DNA of 64,000 nt from Mycobacterium colombiense (GTDB lineage Bacteria; Actinomycetota; Actinomycetes; Mycobacteriales; Mycobacteriaceae), in assembly GCF_001953985.1 (NCBI RefSeq), contig NZ_MBEI01000069.1, positions 109,197 to 173,196 of the forward strand. The letters run 5' to 3'. This document shows positions 9,547 through 16,635 of the stretch, piece by piece. The notes beneath the pieces are model-generated. The model made no database searches, was not told the DNA's origin, and was given only the letters and a program-made list of their open reading frames with translations. Positions within the stretch are counted from its first letter, which is position 1, and every line of letters begins with the position of its first letter. The translations under genes were made by a program, and so were the position numbers.

Positions 9547-10809
9547 ATGCCGTCGGCTAGCCGCTCGTCCGCAGATCAGGTAAAGCGGCGCCCGAAGGAC
9601 CGCAAGGTCCAGATCGCCCGCGCCGCCACCGACGCGTTCAGCGAGTTGGGCTATCACGCGGTCAGCATGGAGAACATCGCGGCGCGGGTGGGAATCTCCG
9701 CGGCCGCGTTGTACCGCCACTCGCAGGGCAAATACGACCTGTTCCGCGACGTCTTCTTGGCGCTGGGGCAGCAACTCGTCGACGCCACGGCATTCGCGGA
9801 TGCCCTGCCCGCCGATGGCGATCCCGAGGAACAACTCCGGGCGCTCACCGGCGCGCTGATCGACACCACGATCGTCAACCGCACCGCCGGCGGACTGTAT
9901 CGGTGGGAGGGCCGCTACCTGCGGGGCGACGATCAGCGCGCTCTGGCCGAACAGATCAAACTGATCAACCGCCGCCTGCAGCGTCCGCTGATGAGGCTGC
10001 GGCCGAAATTGACGTCGCGGCAACGCTGGATCTTGTCGGCGGCGACCCTGAGTGTCATCGGCAGCATCACCGACCACCGATCCCGCCTGGGTAATGCCGA
10101 GATCCGCGCGGCGCTGGCCGATATCGCTGCCGCGGTCTTGCGAGCCGAGTTGCCAAGTCAGCGGGGTCGCGGACCCGATCAGTCGCGGTCGTCGACGCTG
10201 ACCAGCGCCGCCGGAAGCTATGAGCTGCTTTTGCACGAATCGATGCGCCTGTTCAACGAGCGCGGCTATCGCGAAACCGGAATGGAAGACATCGCCGCAG
10301 CGGTCGGCATACCGGTCGCCAGCATCTATCAATACTTTCCGGGGAAGGCCGCCATTTTGGCGGTCTACTACCGGCGCGCCGCCGACCAACTCTCGGGCGA
10401 CCTGTCCAGCATCCTGGCCACCAACGCCGACCCGGAACAGGCGCTCGCGCAACTCATCGAGGCCTACGTCACCCGGTCATTCGCCAACCCCGAACTGGCG
10501 TGCGTCTACTACACCGAGCGTCACAACCTGCCGGACACAGACGCGGTGCTGCTCTACAACATTCAGCGCTCCACCGTCGAATCCTGGGCCAGCCTCGCCG
10601 TCGCGGCCAGCCCGGAGCTCACCCTCGGCCGCGCCCGCTACGCCGTGCACGCCGCGTTCGCGCTCGCGGTGGACACCGGGCGCCTGGTCTACCCCAACAC
10701 GAGTGCGGCCGCGAGCCTCACGGTGCGCCGCCTGATGGAGGTGACGGTGCTGGGACGACCGGCTGCGGCACCCCGTAATGCGCCCCGGGACGGCCGCCAG
10801 CGGCACTGA
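9547..10809 (+). CDS. Double TetR-domain regulator (Mce3R-like)
   Basis: Transcriptional regulator of 420 aa built from two consecutive TetR units. Helix-turn-helix one is near residues 15-65 (GYHAVSMENIAARVGISAAALYRH) and the second is near 220-265 (GYRETGMEDIAAAVGIPVASIYQYF), each followed by a helical ligand-type domain. This fused architecture and length match Mce3R (Rv1963c, about 406 aa), the repressor of mce3 in M. tuberculosis. There Mce3R is divergent from the operon; here it lies just downstream on the same strand with its own promoter. A role in controlling this mce operon is inferred. ATG 9547 was chosen over GTG 9538 because of the -10 spacing. Confidence 0.85.
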   Translation: MPSASRSSADQVKRRPKDRKVQIARAATDAFSELGYHAVSMENIAARVGISAAALYRHSQGKYDLFRDVFLALGQQLVDATAFADALPADGDPEEQLRALTGALIDTTIVNRTAGGLYRWEGRYLRGDDQRALAEQIKLINRRLQRPLMRLRPKLTSRQRWILSAATLSVIGSITDHRSRLGNAEIRAALADIAAAVLRAELPSQRGRGPDQSRSSTLTSAAGSYELLLHESMRLFNERGYRETGMEDIAAAVGIPVASIYQYFPGKAAILAVYYRRAADQLSGDLSSILATNADPEQALAQLIEAYVTRSFANPELACVYYTERHNLPDTDAVLLYNIQRSTVESWASLAVAASPELTLGRARYAVHAAFALAVDTGRLVYPNTSAAASLTVRRLMEVTVLGRPAAAPRNAPRDGRQRH

Positions 10810-11084
10810 CGGGGCCTCGGGGGACAGGCCGCTGCCGGGGAATGGATCTCCACTTGCTAGTTGGTCATTCGCCTTGGCGGAGCATCCAGCGCGGTCGAAC
10901 GTTCTATTCCGGCACCGTATCTCGCAATGAACCGCAGTTCCTGAACGCCGCCGAGCGGGGACGGCACTACCGGATCGCGCGAACGAGCATTAACATAGAT
11001 GCGTCTAATCCGCGCGCCGGGGCGTGCGGTGCTCATCACTTCGGGTGGGCCGGCTTCGAACCCGGCAGCGCCCGCGCGAAAGGC

Positions 11085-11315
11085 ATGCCCATGCTCGCCA
11101 GGATTCGCACACTCCTGGAACACCAGTTGACCATCGCCGAACTGCTGGGCCTGGCGATACTGCTGGGGACCCCGTACCTGATTGTCGGCGTGATCTGGTC
11201 GAGCACCCACACCCAGCATCTGCGCGACATGCACGGCGCCGATCTGGTGGTGTCGTTCCTCGGCTCCATCGTGTCATGGCCGGTGCTGCTTTTCGCCAAC
11301 GTATGCATGACCTAG
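11085..11315 (+). CDS. Small two-segment membrane protein
   Basis: Protein of 76 aa with two hydrophobic stretches (about residues 17-38, LLGLAILLGTPYLIVGVIW, and 52-74, VVSFLGSIVSWPVLLFANV). The start MPMLARIR has GAAAGG upstream; a second ATG at 11091 is possible. The next gene begins 9 bases after its stop, and the two probably form an operon. The frame extends upstream without a stop to 10842, but that part has no recognisable protein character. I do not recognise a function; similar small membrane proteins occur in mycobacteria. Confidence 0.6.
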   Translation: MPMLARIRTLLEHQLTIAELLGLAILLGTPYLIVGVIWSSTHTQHLRDMHGADLVVSFLGSIVSWPVLLFANVCMT

Positions 11316-11324
11316 GGGGCTGGC

Positions 11325-11666
11325 ATGGCCAACCGCGGGCCGCTGATCGTGTTCGCTGCGGTGGTGTTCCTGGCCGGGGGGATCTTCGCGCTGTACCTCC
11401 CGGTCTTCATCGACGCCTACGACCAATTCGGCTGGCAAGTCAAGTGCGGCAACGGTTTTACGGCGGAGCTGAACCAGGCCTCAAGCGCGGTCGGCCCGGC
11501 GGGCACCAACTACGTCGACCAATGCGGTAGCGCGTTGATGGTGCGACGGCTCTGGGCCATCCCGATGGCGGTCCTGGGCGCGATGACGCTGATTTGGCAG
11601 GCAGCGGCGGTACTCGCCCACGATCACCGGCGGCCGGCTCCTTCACGGTCCGCGGCGCGATCCTGA
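11325..11666 (+). CDS. Membrane protein with cysteine pair, unknown function
   Basis: Protein of 113 aa. Hydrophobic segments lie at about residues 7-28 (LIVFAAVVFLAGGIFALYL) and 74-95 (LWAIPMAVLGAMTLIWQAAAVL). Between them is a roughly 45-residue loop with two cysteines (VKCGNGF and DQCGSAL) that may form a disulfide outside the membrane. ATG start with GGGGG a few bases upstream; the tail is basic. It follows the small membrane protein gene by 9 bases, so the two products may act together. No family recognised. Confidence 0.62.
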   Translation: MANRGPLIVFAAVVFLAGGIFALYLPVFIDAYDQFGWQVKCGNGFTAELNQASSAVGPAGTNYVDQCGSALMVRRLWAIPMAVLGAMTLIWQAAAVLAHDHRRPAPSRSAARS

Positions 11667-11720
11667 TTCCGGTGACGGCTCAGGGAGCCAAACACCCTGC
11701 GAGCAACGGTCTTTCGTTGA

Positions 11721-11888
11721 CTACCGCGTGCTCTCGTCGGGAAGGTCGTGCCGAGATTGGTGCAATCCCGGGCCGTCCGGATCTTCGTCCTGGTGATCGA
11801 GTTGCTCCTGCAGCTTGCGCTGTTCCTCGGTCGCCTTCCGCGCGTCCTCGGGCGCAGCGGGCGGGTCGAAGTTGACTTGCTGATCCAC
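11721..11888 (-). CDS. Short charged protein, unknown function
   Basis: A 55-aa reading frame on the minus strand, starting with GTG at 11888 and ending with TAG at 11721-11723. An AGAGGAGAT ribosome binding site lies just upstream of the GTG. The product is extremely hydrophilic and rich in D, E, Q and K (ATEEQRKLQEQLDHQDEDPD), consistent with a single helix followed by a disordered tail, and has no membrane segment. Two other frames overlap here but give arginine-rich shadow translations. The good ribosome site and normal amino-acid composition are the evidence that it is real; no homologue is recalled. Confidence 0.5.
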   Translation of the reverse strand: MDQQVNFDPPAAPEDARKATEEQRKLQEQLDHQDEDPDGPGLHQSRHDLPDESTR

Positions 11889-12002
11889 CGAGATCTCCTC
11901 TGAACGTCTGGACTGCCTCTATGCAGGATCTCCCGAATGAGAGGCCCCGAAACCCGGCCAAGCTCGACGTTGCCGATCGCGCTGCTCACGGCGCCGTGGG
12001 TG

Positions 12003-12791
12003 TCAATATTGCTTGACCACCGCGCGCGGTGCCGTTCGCCATGTTCTGCTCCCGTTGCCCTGCTGACGGGGCGGCTCGAGGAGCAAGACAGCCAGCCCGT
12101 CGAGCAGCACCGGGCGCACCCAGTCGCCCAGTTCGATCACATCGCCGGGGCGGGGCTGACGGTGCATGGCGTCGCGAGCGAGGTCGATGGGCGCCATGGC
12201 GAAGACCGTCTCCACGGTGGCCTGGTCGGGCAGTTTGCGGATGCCGGGCAAGGTGATGAACAGCCCGTCGTTGCCGGACAAGTGCAGTCCGACTGCCGCG
12301 AGCGCGCCGGTCATGCCCCCGCTCGTGCCGCCGTGTCCGGACAGATGCACTCCGAGCGCCGCAGCGAGATCGCGGGCCTCGTTGGGATGCAACACTTCTC
12401 GCTTGGCACGGCGCCCGAATTCGATCAATTGTGGCGCGCCGCCGGCGAGTTCGCCCGGAACGACGACGGCAAGCCCGGGGTCGGCATCGGGCGGGCATAC
12501 CCGCTCCAGGAATCGCCCGGCGAGCTCTATGATCCCGGTTCGCACCGCGTGCGGATCGCCGTCGGGGCTCCGCCAGGCCAGGCACGCGCTCGAATTGTGC
12601 GACGTATACGGGATCCGGTAGTCGACGAGCAGCTGATGACGGGTGGCGCCCGCAGGGGAGCCGAGGCCCGCCGCTTGCAGCTCGTGCAGCAGGGACCGGG
12701 CTCGCCGACCGGTGCCGGGCGTGTAGGGGTTGTCGGTGTCGTCGATGCCGATCAGCAGGTCCACATCGCCCAGCGCGGTACGGCCGGTCAT
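12003..12791 (-). CDS. TiaS-like protein (N-terminal domain homologue)
   Basis: Protein of 262 aa opening with LLIGIDDTDNPYTPGTGRRAR, the nucleotide-binding signature of the TiaS family, the archaeal enzymes that attach agmatine to C34 of tRNA-Ile2. Further family-like segments are LLVDYRIPYTSHNSSACL and HLSGHGGTSGGMTGALAA. It is much shorter than the roughly 420-aa archaeal enzymes and shows no zinc ribbon or OB-fold end, so it probably does a different reaction. Bacteria normally use TilS for this tRNA. The start MTGRTALGD overlaps the upstream lipoprotein stop as ATGA, so the two are coupled. Family assignment is fair; function unknown. Confidence 0.7.
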   Translation of the reverse strand: MTGRTALGDVDLLIGIDDTDNPYTPGTGRRARSLLHELQAAGLGSPAGATRHQLLVDYRIPYTSHNSSACLAWRSPDGDPHAVRTGIIELAGRFLERVCPPDADPGLAVVVPGELAGGAPQLIEFGRRAKREVLHPNEARDLAAALGVHLSGHGGTSGGMTGALAAVGLHLSGNDGLFITLPGIRKLPDQATVETVFAMAPIDLARDAMHRQPRPGDVIELGDWVRPVLLDGLAVLLLEPPRQQGNGSRTWRTAPRAVVKQY

Positions 12792-13213
12792 GGATTGACC
12801 ACCAGGTGGGTGACATCGCGAACCCACTGGTCACGGCTGAGTTTTTCGCCCGTGAGCTTGAGTGTGTTGCGCTTGGTGAAGCCGAGGATGGTCTGATCAT
12901 CGAGCTGGGCCGCCGTCAGGGTCTGGGCCGGGTCGCGGCCCTCCACCCGCACCCTGATGACGCCGGTCGCGCCCGCGGCATGGAGGATCGAACGCACGCT
13001 GGGTCCCTTCTGGACCTGTGCGCCGTGAGATTGTGGCGTCGCGACCTCCAGCTGAGGGAGCTGCTGAAGCTGCGGGATCGTGAATCGTTGCAGCACTTGG
13101 TAGTTCTCCTGCACGACGAGTTGCAGCTCGGTCTTCGACCCGCCGCACGCGACGAGCCCGGCACTCACGACCAGAACCGCAATCACCCGAGCCAGGCGCT
13201 TATTGCTGCGCAT
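12788..13213 (-). CDS. Lipoprotein with sulfite-oxidase-like fold hints
   Basis: Secreted lipoprotein of 141 aa. The signal peptide ends in lipobox GLVAC (Cys23). The mature part contains FTIPQLQQLPQLEV, QKGPSVRSILHAAGATGVI and VRVEGRDP, a pattern that loosely resembles the molybdopterin-binding SUOX-type domain but without room for the full cofactor site. It sits first in a two-gene operon with the TiaS-like gene (4-base overlap). AGGATGGGA upstream of the ATG serves as ribosome site. The domain resemblance is tentative; lipoprotein status is solid. Confidence 0.72.
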   Translation of the reverse strand: MRSNKRLARVIAVLVVSAGLVACGGSKTELQLVVQENYQVLQRFTIPQLQQLPQLEVATPQSHGAQVQKGPSVRSILHAAGATGVIRVRVEGRDPAQTLTAAQLDDQTILGFTKRNTLKLTGEKLSRDQWVRDVTHLVVNP

Positions 13214-13272
13214 TTACGGATCCCATCCTGTGAATACGCCGTAAATAAGGATAAGTGTAGGTCCTGGCGATT

Positions 13273-13278
13273 TATGAT
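13273..13278 (+). promoter_or_regulatory. -10 element TATGAT for a leaderless transcript
   Basis: TATGAT lies with its last base 7 positions before the ATG at 13285. This spacing puts the transcription start on the start codon, a common mycobacterial arrangement. The region just upstream is AT-rich (GTAAATAAGGATAAG) compared with its surroundings. No clear -35 seen. Confidence 0.5.
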
Positions 13279-13284
13279 TCCCGC

Positions 13285-13866
13285 ATGACCGTGATGCAGC
13301 GACCGGCGGCCGGGCTGAGTGCCGTCCGGGAGGTCGCGTTCCCGCTGGTGGCGGTCGCGATCATCGTCGCCTCCACCGACATCAGGATTCCGTTGGGTCT
13401 GCCGGGACACCGTGGGTTGATCTGGCTGACGATGCTGGTGGCGGTGGTGCTGGTGACCGCACGGCGCGAGACGGTGCTAGCGGTCGGTGTGGCGGCATCG
13501 ATCGCGGCGTTGCCGATGCACGGGTTGAGCGATCCGTTGTGGAGCAGTCGCTATGTGTCCGCCGCCGCGTTGCTGTATGCCGTCGCTTCCCTTCCCGTGA
13601 TGCGCGTGCGCCGGTGGCTGCTCGCGGTCGCGGCCGCCCCCATTCACCTTGTCGCGCTTGCCAGTTCGGGCTTTTCGTGGCACTCCGGAGCCGTCATGTC
13701 AGCCTGGACTTCGAACGGGATGCTCGAGCGGGCAGGCTGGCATCTGGTTTTCGGGTTTGTAGCCGGCCTGCTCGCCTGGGTGGTGGCACTCGGTCTGGGT
13801 CGGCCGCCGTCGGGTCGGGCCGGCGCATTTTTGGTCGGAAGCCGATACAAGGAGCGGCCTTTATGA
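13285..13866 (+). CDS. Polytopic membrane protein coupled to PE/PPE
   Basis: Protein of 193 aa with about five or six hydrophobic segments (for example EVAFPLVAVAIIVAST, GLIWLTMLVAVVLV, ETVLAVGVAASIAAL, WLLAVAAAPIHLVALA and LVFGFVAGLLAWVVALGLG). The stop overlaps the PE start as ATGA, making a three-gene operon with PE and PPE. A leaderless promoter precedes it. No family recognised with confidence. The tight coupling suggests it works with, or is co-regulated with, the secreted PE/PPE pair. Confidence 0.75.
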   Translation: MTVMQRPAAGLSAVREVAFPLVAVAIIVASTDIRIPLGLPGHRGLIWLTMLVAVVLVTARRETVLAVGVAASIAALPMHGLSDPLWSSRYVSAAALLYAVASLPVMRVRRWLLAVAAAPIHLVALASSGFSWHSGAVMSAWTSNGMLERAGWHLVFGFVAGLLAWVVALGLGRPPSGRAGAFLVGSRYKERPL

Positions 13867-14165
13867 CGCTACGAGTTATTCCCGAGGGTCTGGCCGCGAC
13901 GAGCTCGGCGGTCGACGCGATCACCGCCCAACTGGCGGCGGCGCATGCGGCCGCGGCCCTAGTGGTCTCGGTGGTGGTTCCGCCGGCGGCCGACCCGGTA
14001 TCCCTGGCGGCTGCCGCCGTGTTCAGCGAGCGCGGCAGCCAGCACTCGGCCGCGGCGGCCAAGGGTGTTGAAGTCTTGGGGCGGGCCGCGTTGGGGGTGA
14101 GTCTGGCCGACGTCAACTACGTCACCGGCGATATGGCGGCCGCGTCGACGTATCTGGGCGCATGA
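13863..14165 (+). CDS. PE family protein
   Basis: PE protein of 100 aa, the minimal PE domain with no extension. It opens with MTLRVIPEGL, carrying the PE dipeptide at residues 7-8, and is alanine-rich and helical, as expected for a PE hairpin that pairs with a PPE. Near the C-terminus YVTGD fits the YxxxD/E type VII secretion signal. It overlaps both neighbours by 4 bases (ATGA at each end), so PE and PPE are made together and should form a heterodimer. It resembles PE15-type proteins, but orthology is not proven. Confidence 0.9.
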   Translation: MTLRVIPEGLAATSSAVDAITAQLAAAHAAAALVVSVVVPPAADPVSLAAAAVFSERGSQHSAAAAKGVEVLGRAALGVSLADVNYVTGDMAAASTYLGA

Positions 14166-15793
14166 CCGCGCCGGTGTGGATGGCCCTTCCTCCCGAAGTG
14201 CACTCGACGCTGCTGAGCAGCGGCCCGGGGCCGGGCCCGCTGCTGGCGGCCGCGGCAACCTGGACGTCGCTGAGCACCCAATACGATTCGGCAGCAACGG
14301 AATTGACGGCCGTGCTGACCGGATCCGTGCCGGTATGGGATGGCCCGACCGCCGACAGGTACGCCGCCGCGCACATGCCGTATTTGGCGTGGCTGCAGCT
14401 GGCCGGCGCGTTGAGCGCCGAGGCGGCCGCCCAGCATCAAGGGGTGGCCACGGCGTACACCGCCGCACTCGCCGCGATGCCGACGCTGCCGGAACTGGCA
14501 GCTAATCATGCGACGCACGCGGCCTTGGTGGCGACGAATTTCTTTGGGGTCAACACGATTCCGATCGCGGTCAACGAGGCCGACTACGCGCGGATGTGGA
14601 CTCAGGCGGCCACCACCATGACCACCTATCAGGCGACGACCGAAGCCGTGCAAATGACCAGCGCCGCCGGGTCGGGAACCGGCGGGAAGGCCGGCAGCGG
14701 CAGCGGGTCCGGAACGGGAACGGGCACGGGTACCGGCACCGGAGCGGGAAGCGGCGCCGGCGGTGGGACCGGTGCGGGCGGCGGCGGCGGGACGGGTTCC
14801 TTTCAGTTGCCCACCCCCGAAGAGATCTGGGAAATGCTGTTCGGGCCCGACGGCGAGCAGATCCCCGGTCAGGGCCAGCCGAACTGGAGTCCGTCGGAGT
14901 ACCTGCAGAATCTAGGGAACTTCTTCAACGGCAACGCTCAGGCCGTGGCCTGGCTGCAGCAGAACGCGTCAGGTCTGCTCAACCCGTCCCAGTTCCCGGC
15001 GCTGATCAACTACTTCATCGCGTGGCAGACCTACCGGATCATCAACTGGACCATCCGGACGCTGCGGTTCATCCTCCAAGAGTTGCCGCTGCTGCTGCAG
15101 GTCGCCTTGAGCGTGTCCATCACCAGCCTGGGAGGGCTGGCCGGTCTGGCGGGCCTGGCCGGGTTGGCCGGGTTGGCGGCGCCGGCGAGCGTTCCCGCTC
15201 CCGCTGCCATGCCGCAGCCCGCCGCGGTGGGAGTGCAACCGCCGGTGGTGTCGGCCGCTCCCGCGATGGCTCCGATGGGCCCGACCAGCCCGGTGGCACC
15301 GGCGACATCGGTGGCGTCGCCCCCTGCGCCCGCAGCCTCCGCGGTTGCTCCGCCGACGACTCCGCCCATACCCCCGGCCCCGGTGACCGGAGCCGAGGGC
15401 TTCGGCTACATGGTGGGCAGCGTGGGCCTCGGCATGGAATCGAAGGCGCAAACCCGGGCCCGAAGCGCGCTGGCCGCCGGGCAGACGGCAGCGTCCGCGG
15501 CCGGCGTCGCGGCGGTCGAGCAGGAGCAGGGACGCTCCCGCCGACGCCCGCGATCGATCGTCGACCCCGGATACCGCTACGAATTCATCGAGGCCGACGA
15601 CGAAGCAGTCGCGGTCGCGTCGGCAGCGCCGGATCGATATCGACCCTCGGACTCCGGCGGCTCGATACAGGGCTTCACCGGCACGTTACCCAAACCGGAC
15701 GTGCGGGCTTCGGGCCTGAACACGTTGGCCGGCAACGAATCCGGTGATGGCGCCCGTATACCGATGCTGCCGGAGAGCTGGGACGGCCGGTAG
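14162..15793 (+). CDS. PPE family protein, PPW subfamily
   Basis: PPE protein of 543 aa. The N-terminal domain (about 1-170) begins PVWMALPPEVHS and contains LAANHATHAALVATNFFGVNTIPIAVNEADY. A Gly/Ser/Thr linker (about 175-215) and a low-complexity hydrophobic stretch with repeated GLA units (about 320-340) follow. The C-terminus carries GFTGT and PMLPESW, the GFxGT and PxxPxxW motifs that define the PPE-PPW subfamily (PPE20 and PPE4 group). Coupled to PE by ATGA. Such pairs are exported by ESX systems and some form outer-membrane channels. Substrate and ESX route here are not known. Confidence 0.9.
   Translation: MTAPVWMALPPEVHSTLLSSGPGPGPLLAAAATWTSLSTQYDSAATELTAVLTGSVPVWDGPTADRYAAAHMPYLAWLQLAGALSAEAAAQHQGVATAYTAALAAMPTLPELAANHATHAALVATNFFGVNTIPIAVNEADYARMWTQAATTMTTYQATTEAVQMTSAAGSGTGGKAGSGSGSGTGTGTGTGTGAGSGAGGGTGAGGGGGTGSFQLPTPEEIWEMLFGPDGEQIPGQGQPNWSPSEYLQNLGNFFNGNAQAVAWLQQNASGLLNPSQFPALINYFIAWQTYRIINWTIRTLRFILQELPLLLQVALSVSITSLGGLAGLAGLAGLAGLAAPASVPAPAAMPQPAAVGVQPPVVSAAPAMAPMGPTSPVAPATSVASPPAPAASAVAPPTTPPIPPAPVTGAEGFGYMVGSVGLGMESKAQTRARSALAAGQTAASAAGVAAVEQEQGRSRRRPRSIVDPGYRYEFIEADDEAVAVASAAPDRYRPSDSGGSIQGFTGTLPKPDVRASGLNTLAGNESGDGARIPMLPESWDGR
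14683..14802 (+). repeat. Low-complexity Gly/Ser/Thr-coding tract in PPE gene
   Basis: About 120 bases of irregular GGN-NCG-GGN codons encode a Gly/Ser/Thr/Ala linker between the PPE domain and the rest of the protein. It is interspersed with short GGCACGGG and GGAACGGG repeats that could slip during replication. It is not a PGRS domain. Confidence 0.6.
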
Positions 15794-15794
15794 G

Positions 15795-15809
15795 CCGCGC
15801 CCTGCGCGG
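15795..15809. terminator. Possible bidirectional hairpin terminator
   Basis: CCGCGC, loop CCT, GCGCGG form a perfect 6-bp stem directly after the PPE stop (15793) and before the stop of the convergent methyltransferase gene (15815). There is no U-tract, as is usual for mycobacterial terminators. Placement between convergent genes is the main support. Confidence 0.4.
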
Positions 15810-15814
15810 TGCGG

Positions 15815-16504
15815 TCAGCCTAGGTGCGCCGACAGCAACCAGGCCCCCACCGACTTGCGACCGTTGTCCTCGTCGCGAATGTCGGCACCGGCGAAGGCGT
15901 CAAAGCCCGCCAGGAAACTCTCGGGCACGTTGGCGTGGATGCGGGCCGGCCGGATCTCGTCGATCACCCAGTACTTCGAGACCACCTCGCGCAACTCGGG
16001 CTCCGTGACCGCATTGATAGGGCCATCGGCCGGCATCCCGGCGCGGTCGAAGACGAGGACGAAGTACGAGGCGCCCGGCGCGGCGGCCCGCACGATCGAC
16101 TGCTGGTAGCCCTCACGCAATTCAACGGGCATCGAGTGGAACAGGGTGCTGTCGACGATGGTTCCGAAGCGGCCGTCGTAACCGGTGAAGGCGCTGATAT
16201 CCGCGACGTCGAAGGTGGCACTGGTAAGGCCCCGCCGGGCGGCCTTCTCGGTTGCCAGCGCAATGGCGGTGGGTGACTGGTCCAGACCCACCGTGGTGAA
16301 GCCGCGCTCGGCGAGGTACAGCGACACCGCCGCCTCGCCGCAACCGGCATCGAGCACGTCTCCGTGGAACTTGCCGTCCTCAATGAGGGCGGCGATCTCT
16401 GGCTGCGGCTCACCGATGCTCCACGGCGGCCGGTTGCCCTCGCCCATCTCGGGAGCCTCGCCCCGGTAGGCGGATTCGAACATCTCTGAAGTCGGTTGTG
16501 TCAT
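15815..16504 (-). CDS. Class I SAM-dependent methyltransferase
   Basis: Soluble methyltransferase of 229 aa. The SAM-binding motif I is DVLDAGCGEAAVSLYLAERG, followed by the acidic loop residue in TTVGLDQSP and a motif-II-like FGTIVDSTLFHSMP, the pattern of thiopurine/tellurite-resistance-like class I enzymes. The start MTQPTSEMFESAYRGE (ATG at 16504) was chosen over a longer frame because the longer form runs through the palindromic control region. Substrate not predictable. The promoter region has paired TATATCA/TGATATA arms, suggesting dedicated regulation. Confidence 0.85.
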   Translation of the reverse strand: MTQPTSEMFESAYRGEAPEMGEGNRPPWSIGEPQPEIAALIEDGKFHGDVLDAGCGEAAVSLYLAERGFTTVGLDQSPTAIALATEKAARRGLTSATFDVADISAFTGYDGRFGTIVDSTLFHSMPVELREGYQQSIVRAAAPGASYFVLVFDRAGMPADGPINAVTEPELREVVSKYWVIDEIRPARIHANVPESFLAGFDAFAGADIRDEDNGRKSVGAWLLSAHLG

Positions 16505-16513
16505 GACACCGTT

Positions 16514-16553
16514 TATATCAATCGGCCTGATACATGTCAATCAAGCTGATATA
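16514..16553. promoter_or_regulatory. Compound inverted-repeat operator before methyltransferase gene
   Basis: TATATCA at 16514-16520 is mirrored by TGATATA at 16547-16553. Inside, TGATA (16528-16532) mirrors the left arm again, and TGTCA (16535-16539) lies opposite the right arm. This gives two back-to-back sites of the form TATCA-N7-TGATA. The block is AT-rich and starts 10 bases upstream of the ATG at 16504, so a bound regulator would block transcription of that gene. Confidence 0.55.
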
Positions 16554-16635
16554 GAGGGCGGCGGGCCCACTGGATCACAGCTGGTTGCCGGGAAATCGGC
16601 GCGCCGCTACACCCGCGCCCGGGCTAACGGTGCTG

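Noticed and set aside
11041..11065. CTTCGAACCCGG resembling a tRNA T-loop
   Set aside because: No cloverleaf could be built around it; it is coding-strand leader of a small membrane protein gene.
10842..11084. N-terminal extension of the small membrane protein frame
   Set aside because: No ribosome site and no protein-like composition. The membrane segments begin after 11085, where GAAAGG precedes the ATG.
14683..14802. Glycine-rich region as a PE_PGRS-type domain
   Set aside because: The host protein is a PPE of the PPW subfamily, and the tract is a short GSGTG linker without the GGAGG-N-GG repeats of PGRS.
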